The translations under genes and the position numbers were made by a program. Below, piece after piece: positions 61,125 through 64,000 of a stretch of 64,000 nucleotides of DNA (position 1 is its first letter; every line of letters begins with the position of its first letter). The notes under the pieces were generated by a model. The model was not told the origin of the DNA. It did no database searches and worked only from the letters and a program-made list of their open reading frames with translations. The stretch comes from JBFMHP01 sp040752855 (GTDB taxonomy: Bacteria; Pseudomonadota; Gammaproteobacteria; RBG-16-57-12). Where the stretch lies: positions 124,001-188,000 of the forward strand of contig JBFMHP010000017.1 in the NCBI GenBank assembly GCA_040752855.1, written 5' to 3'.

Positions 61125-62468
61125 TCAATTTAACTTAAGGGTAGATGGGTATTGCAAGGACAGCTGAACATCAGGCGCATCGTCCGTCACGCCCGCACCG
61201 AGCGAAATGCTGAGGCTTGATTTCGATTTCATCCGGTACGACATCCCGAATAGAAACGTCCCGACATGCAGGATCTTCGATCCAAGCATGATCTTCCCGT
61301 TCTGCCGGGTATAGTCAAAGACGTTGTGACTGTAGCCAAGATTGAACGAAAGGCGCGGATTCAACGCCACCGCCATACCAAAACCAAAACCCAGTGCATC
61401 GCCCGGGTCGATCTCCCCATAACGGTCATCGATGCGCCGTTCGATATTCCAGAGGTAATTCAAGCTCCCGTACAGCACCGCGGGATCGGACGGCAGGCTG
61501 AAACTCACGCCGGGTTGCAGGCCCCAGAACCCGCTGCCGGTCGGCAGCGTTTTCTGGATGCCGGTCTCTGGATCGGTCTCGACCTCAAAGGGATCTTCGC
61601 CGGTGGGCGCCTTGATACGCAGACTTCCGACGAAGTACGGCCAGTCCTCTTCGGCATAATTCATCATATAGCTGAATCCCACTTCCATATCGCCCAGGCC
61701 GTACCCGTCCGCCGTGGATATGACATCCTTATCCGCCCCCGTGCCTCGCGGCCGCGATGTGATCTTGTCGCGCCGGTACACATACGGGATTTTGGCGTTC
61801 AATTCGAAGCGATTGCTCAGCCCATACCGCGCGCCCAGCGCGGCGATGAGGCTTTTGCGGTCAGCTTCATTGATATCGATGGCCCCGACCAGGATGGCGG
61901 GAATAACCGTGTAGCCGGCCACGAATACCCGCGTGACATTCGAATGGATATATTGCACCGTGGGATCAAGCATGATGGAGCCGCGCGGGATCAGCACGCC
62001 ACGCCGGTCCAGGATATCGGAGGGCTGCGATGGCGTGGTCACCGCAGCCGGCGCCTGACCGACCGGTCCGTTTGCGGGGAGGTCGGCGGAGCGCGCCGCG
62101 GCGTCGGCCGCGTTTGACTTCTCCTCGCCCGGCGCCTGCTCGAGCTCATCGAGCTGGAGACGCAATTCCTCGAATTGCTTTTTTTGCTGCTCGATCAGCT
62201 GCCGTTGCTGATTGAGCATTTGTGATTGCTCATCGATGACGCGCCATTGCTGCGACAGCCGCTCGGACTGCTCGTGCAACATCTTGTTCAGCTGCTTTTC
62301 CTGCTCTTCAAGCGCCTTGCGCGCACGCAGCAAGCCATCGACAGTATTGGCGATATCTTTCCCTTTAGCAGGCTCGGTGCCCGATTCGGCGCCATGGGCA
62401 ACCGGAACATTCAATGCAAGTAACAGGCATACGCCGATCAAACAATCATTCTTTTTATTGGACATCAA
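61125..62468 (-). CDS. Coiled-coil outer-membrane barrel protein (FapF-like layout)
   Basis: An exported protein (447 aa) with a signal peptide ending in VAHG. Residues 35-115 form a coiled coil rich in Gln, Glu and Leu (NQQRQLIEQQKKQFEEL). A linker leads to a C-terminal beta-barrel of about 300 residues (GSIMLDPTVQYIHSNVTRVFV, then alternating strands, ending VQLSLQYPSTLKLN). The coiled coil plus barrel resembles FapF, the outer-membrane pore for amyloid subunits in Pseudomonas. It lies in a cluster with a C39 peptidase. Relation to Fap is by layout, not by clear sequence match. Confidence 0.8.
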   Translation of the reverse strand: MMSNKKNDCLIGVCLLLALNVPVAHGAESGTEPAKGKDIANTVDGLLRARKALEEQEKQLNKMLHEQSERLSQQWRVIDEQSQMLNQQRQLIEQQKKQFEELRLQLDELEQAPGEEKSNAADAAARSADLPANGPVGQAPAAVTTPSQPSDILDRRGVLIPRGSIMLDPTVQYIHSNVTRVFVAGYTVIPAILVGAIDINEADRKSLIAALGARYGLSNRFELNAKIPYVYRRDKITSRPRGTGADKDVISTADGYGLGDMEVGFSYMMNYAEEDWPYFVGSLRIKAPTGEDPFEVETDPETGIQKTLPTGSGFWGLQPGVSFSLPSDPAVLYGSLNYLWNIERRIDDRYGEIDPGDALGFGFGMAVALNPRLSFNLGYSHNVFDYTRQNGKIMLGSKILHVGTFLFGMSYRMKSKSSLSISLGAGVTDDAPDVQLSLQYPSTLKLN

Positions 62469-62563
62469 TTCAACTTCGCTCGATATGCAAACAATCTCGA
62501 CTTGCGCCTACCACTTACAGCCCCCGCCGGGCCGCCAGCCCATGGACAGGTGGATGGCCTTTA

Positions 62564-63052
62564 TCACTTTTTCGCCGCACTGTTTGCGGCGACCGGCGCT
62601 GCAGAGCGCTGACTATCCTGGAGCGCGATGTGCGCTTTGACTTCCTCGAGCCGCGACTGCTGCTCACTCAGGGTCTTTTTATGCTCGTCCAACTGTTTCT
62701 GCATTTGATCCAGCGAGGCACGCTGCGCCGATAGTTGCCGCTCTTGATCCAAGACATCCTTGGCAAGCTGCCCTTCTAGCGCAGCAAGGCCACGACGCTG
62801 ATCGATCAGCTTCTGAACCCGGTCGGCGAGCATCGTCTGCTCATTGATGATTTTAGAACTCAACTCGGTGATTTTTGCATTCAGCCCGTTCAACTCGGCG
62901 CTGCGCTCAACCCCACTCTCGCTCCCAGGCCGGACGGCTTCCGAACCGGACGCGGAGCGGGCCTGACTGTCAGGTTGTTGCGGTTCCTTCGCATAGACAG
63001 CAGGAACACAGAACTGCGTCAACGCAAGGACCATCAAAAGTGCATGCTTCAT
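62564..63052 (-). CDS. Exported coiled-coil protein
   Basis: A protein of 162 aa with a signal peptide ending in VYAKE and a long coiled coil at residues 50-145 (LNGLNAKITELSSKIINEQ and LDQERQLSAQRASLDQMQK). The tail is Ala-rich. No named family seen. It lies between the double-glycine protein and the coiled-coil barrel genes, on the same strand, and its helix resembles the coiled coil of the barrel protein, so the two might interact. Confidence 0.78.
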   Translation of the reverse strand: MKHALLMVLALTQFCVPAVYAKEPQQPDSQARSASGSEAVRPGSESGVERSAELNGLNAKITELSSKIINEQTMLADRVQKLIDQRRGLAALEGQLAKDVLDQERQLSAQRASLDQMQKQLDEHKKTLSEQQSRLEEVKAHIALQDSQRSAAPVAANSAAKK

Positions 63053-63077
63053 AATCGGTCACCCCCAGACCTAACTA

Positions 63078-63578
63078 TCAGTGCTCATTCATCATCAGTT
63101 GAAAATCCATCAGTGCGCCAATTGAAGAAGGATTGTAAAGCGCAAAGTTTTCCACCCGAATGTTCAAGTGCGTGATATTCTGGATCGCCTGATTGTCGAG
63201 GCTGTTCTGGACCAAATTGAGAACCCCGGCGGCAACCATGGCCATCAACTCCTCCGACGCCGTATTTCCGTCTCCGCGCTGGACCAGCCCGCCCAACATG
63301 GTTGAAAGATCATTCGAGCTGGGCACCGCCGCGCCTCCGAGCCCTGACAAATCAAAACTGCGCTGCACCTGGATTTCACCGTTGACATATAGCAGCCGCT
63401 CGACCCCGACGCTGATCTCCAATCCATCGGCGGTAACAAAACCTCCGCGGATCTGCGCCAGCTCCGATTCATCGAGCGGTTGATAGGAATGCAGTGCAAC
63501 CGGCTCGGTTGGTCCGGCCGATACGGCGCCAATGTCCACGAGCGCCATGAGCAGCAGCACGGCGATCCGGACAACCAC
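63078..63578 (-). CDS. Exported protein with a Sec signal and a double-glycine motif
   Basis: A protein of 166 aa starting at GTG 63578, chosen because GAGGTG lies 5 bases upstream. A Sec signal peptide (VVRIAVLLLMALVDIGAVSA) is followed by LDESELAQIRGG at residues 35-46, a motif like the GG leader that C39 peptidases cut after. The rest is beta-rich with NGEIQVQRSFDLSGL and ends MDFQLMMNEH. A C39 peptidase gene lies 70 bases upstream. Such Sec-plus-GG proteins occur with periplasmic C39 proteases, so processing is plausible. Function unknown. Confidence 0.78.
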   Translation of the reverse strand: MVVRIAVLLLMALVDIGAVSAGPTEPVALHSYQPLDESELAQIRGGFVTADGLEISVGVERLLYVNGEIQVQRSFDLSGLGGAAVPSSNDLSTMLGGLVQRGDGNTASEELMAMVAAGVLNLVQNSLDNQAIQNITHLNIRVENFALYNPSSIGALMDFQLMMNEH

Positions 63579-63648
63579 GGAATCACCTCGCTCATTTGAT
63601 GTATGCCCATGCGTCCAAAGTAGGCACATGCACTCTCACTCCATATTT

Positions 63649-64000
63649 TTAGAATTCAACGCCCATGCCGAGTGGCAAATGCGCGGATGGCAGATGCAGA
63701 ATCGCCTGAGCGTTAAGCGCATCACCGAACGGAGGACCGTCGTCCGCCAGCAGCCCGACCCTGCTGATCTCGTCCTCCCGATTAAAATACAGCGCCCCGC
63801 GATCGCGATGACTGCTTATCACAAACATGATGCCGTTCCATTTTCGCAGAAAATCGCCTTCTCTCAACGTATGCATGCCCGTCGCAGGATCTCCAACAAC
63901 AACGTGACCGCCCACTACGCCCTTGATCACCACAAAATGCTTATACCCATCCTCGCTGATCAGCGCGACCGCAGGCACGCCGAGCTTGATCAAAATATCG
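63649..64000 (-). CDS. C39-family peptidase (partial, N terminus off the window)
   Basis: The last 117 residues of a papain-like cysteine peptidase of family C39. The catalytic His is in GYKHFVVIKGVVGGH and the Asp/Asn element in VVGDPATGMHTLREGDF. The catalytic Cys would be in the missing N-terminal part. The frame is open through base 64000. The C-terminal tail (DRGALYFNREDEISR ... PSAHLPLGMGVEF) runs beyond the usual domain. It heads the visible cluster of double-glycine protein, coiled-coil protein and coiled-coil barrel. Confidence 0.85.
   Translation of the reverse strand, partial: DILIKLGVPAVALISEDGYKHFVVIKGVVGGHVVVGDPATGMHTLREGDFLRKWNGIMFVISSHRDRGALYFNREDEISRVGLLADDGPPFGDALNAQAILHLPSAHLPLGMGVEF

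Overview
This window is GC-rich, densely coded chromosomal DNA from a Gram-negative proteobacterium. It carries a type II secretion operon in the usual gamma order (gspC to gspM), many Sec and lipoprotein signals, a RegB/RegA redox two-component pair, and DUF2914, DUF4124 and Tim44-like proteins. I infer a gammaproteobacterium of the Chromatiales or sulfur-oxidiser kind; the genus cannot be fixed from the sequence alone. I recognise no rRNA, tRNA, CRISPR array, phage or intact insertion sequence.

Layout. Positions 1-10428 (minus) hold gspC-D-E-F-G-H-I-J-K-L-M, mostly with overlapping or near-touching ends; gspM runs off the left edge. A TatD-type hydrolase and a chemotaxis receptor fused to a PilZ domain follow. 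Positions 13-23 kb hold an EamA exporter with a terminator-like hairpin in its leader, a DUF2914 protein with dusA, a cold-shock gene, an adenylate cyclase with a TPR lipoprotein, a large DUF4382-like lipoprotein, and an ECF sigma factor operon (sigma, DUF3619, small protein, DUF3106). Positions 23-31 kb hold the 2-oxoglutarate dehydrogenase and succinyl-CoA synthetase genes sucA-sucB-lpdA-sucC-sucD, interrupted by palindromic intergenic repeats. Next come regB-regA, two tiny single-span membrane peptides with their own Shine-Dalgarno sites and terminators, and a degenerate receiver-only protein.

From 36 to 48 kb: a 173-bp palindromic element, a DUF2279 protein, kbl-tdh for threonine catabolism, a tlpA-DUF4266-DUF3570-apbE operon whose DUF3570 protein carries a perfect ApbE flavinylation motif, a Fur-box-controlled feoB with a histidine-rich secreted protein, an ABC-F ATPase and a YecA-family protein. 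From 48 to 58 kb: a patatin-like lipase with an embedded membrane domain, a degenerate NERD-like protein, periplasmic msrA, a metallo-beta-lactamase-fold hydrolase with rsuA and an rsmC-type methyltransferase, a secreted protein with an M6-protease-like N terminus, and an ABC-2 exporter.

The right end (58-64 kb) has a large BNR/DUF11 secreted protein with a CFI-box C terminus. It also holds a minus-strand cluster of a C39 peptidase, a signal-peptide protein with a double-glycine motif, a coiled-coil protein and a coiled-coil outer-membrane barrel. This architecture resembles the Pseudomonas Fap functional-amyloid export system without obvious sequence identity. The last cluster and the ApbE/DUF3570 operon are the best candidates for undescribed biology.
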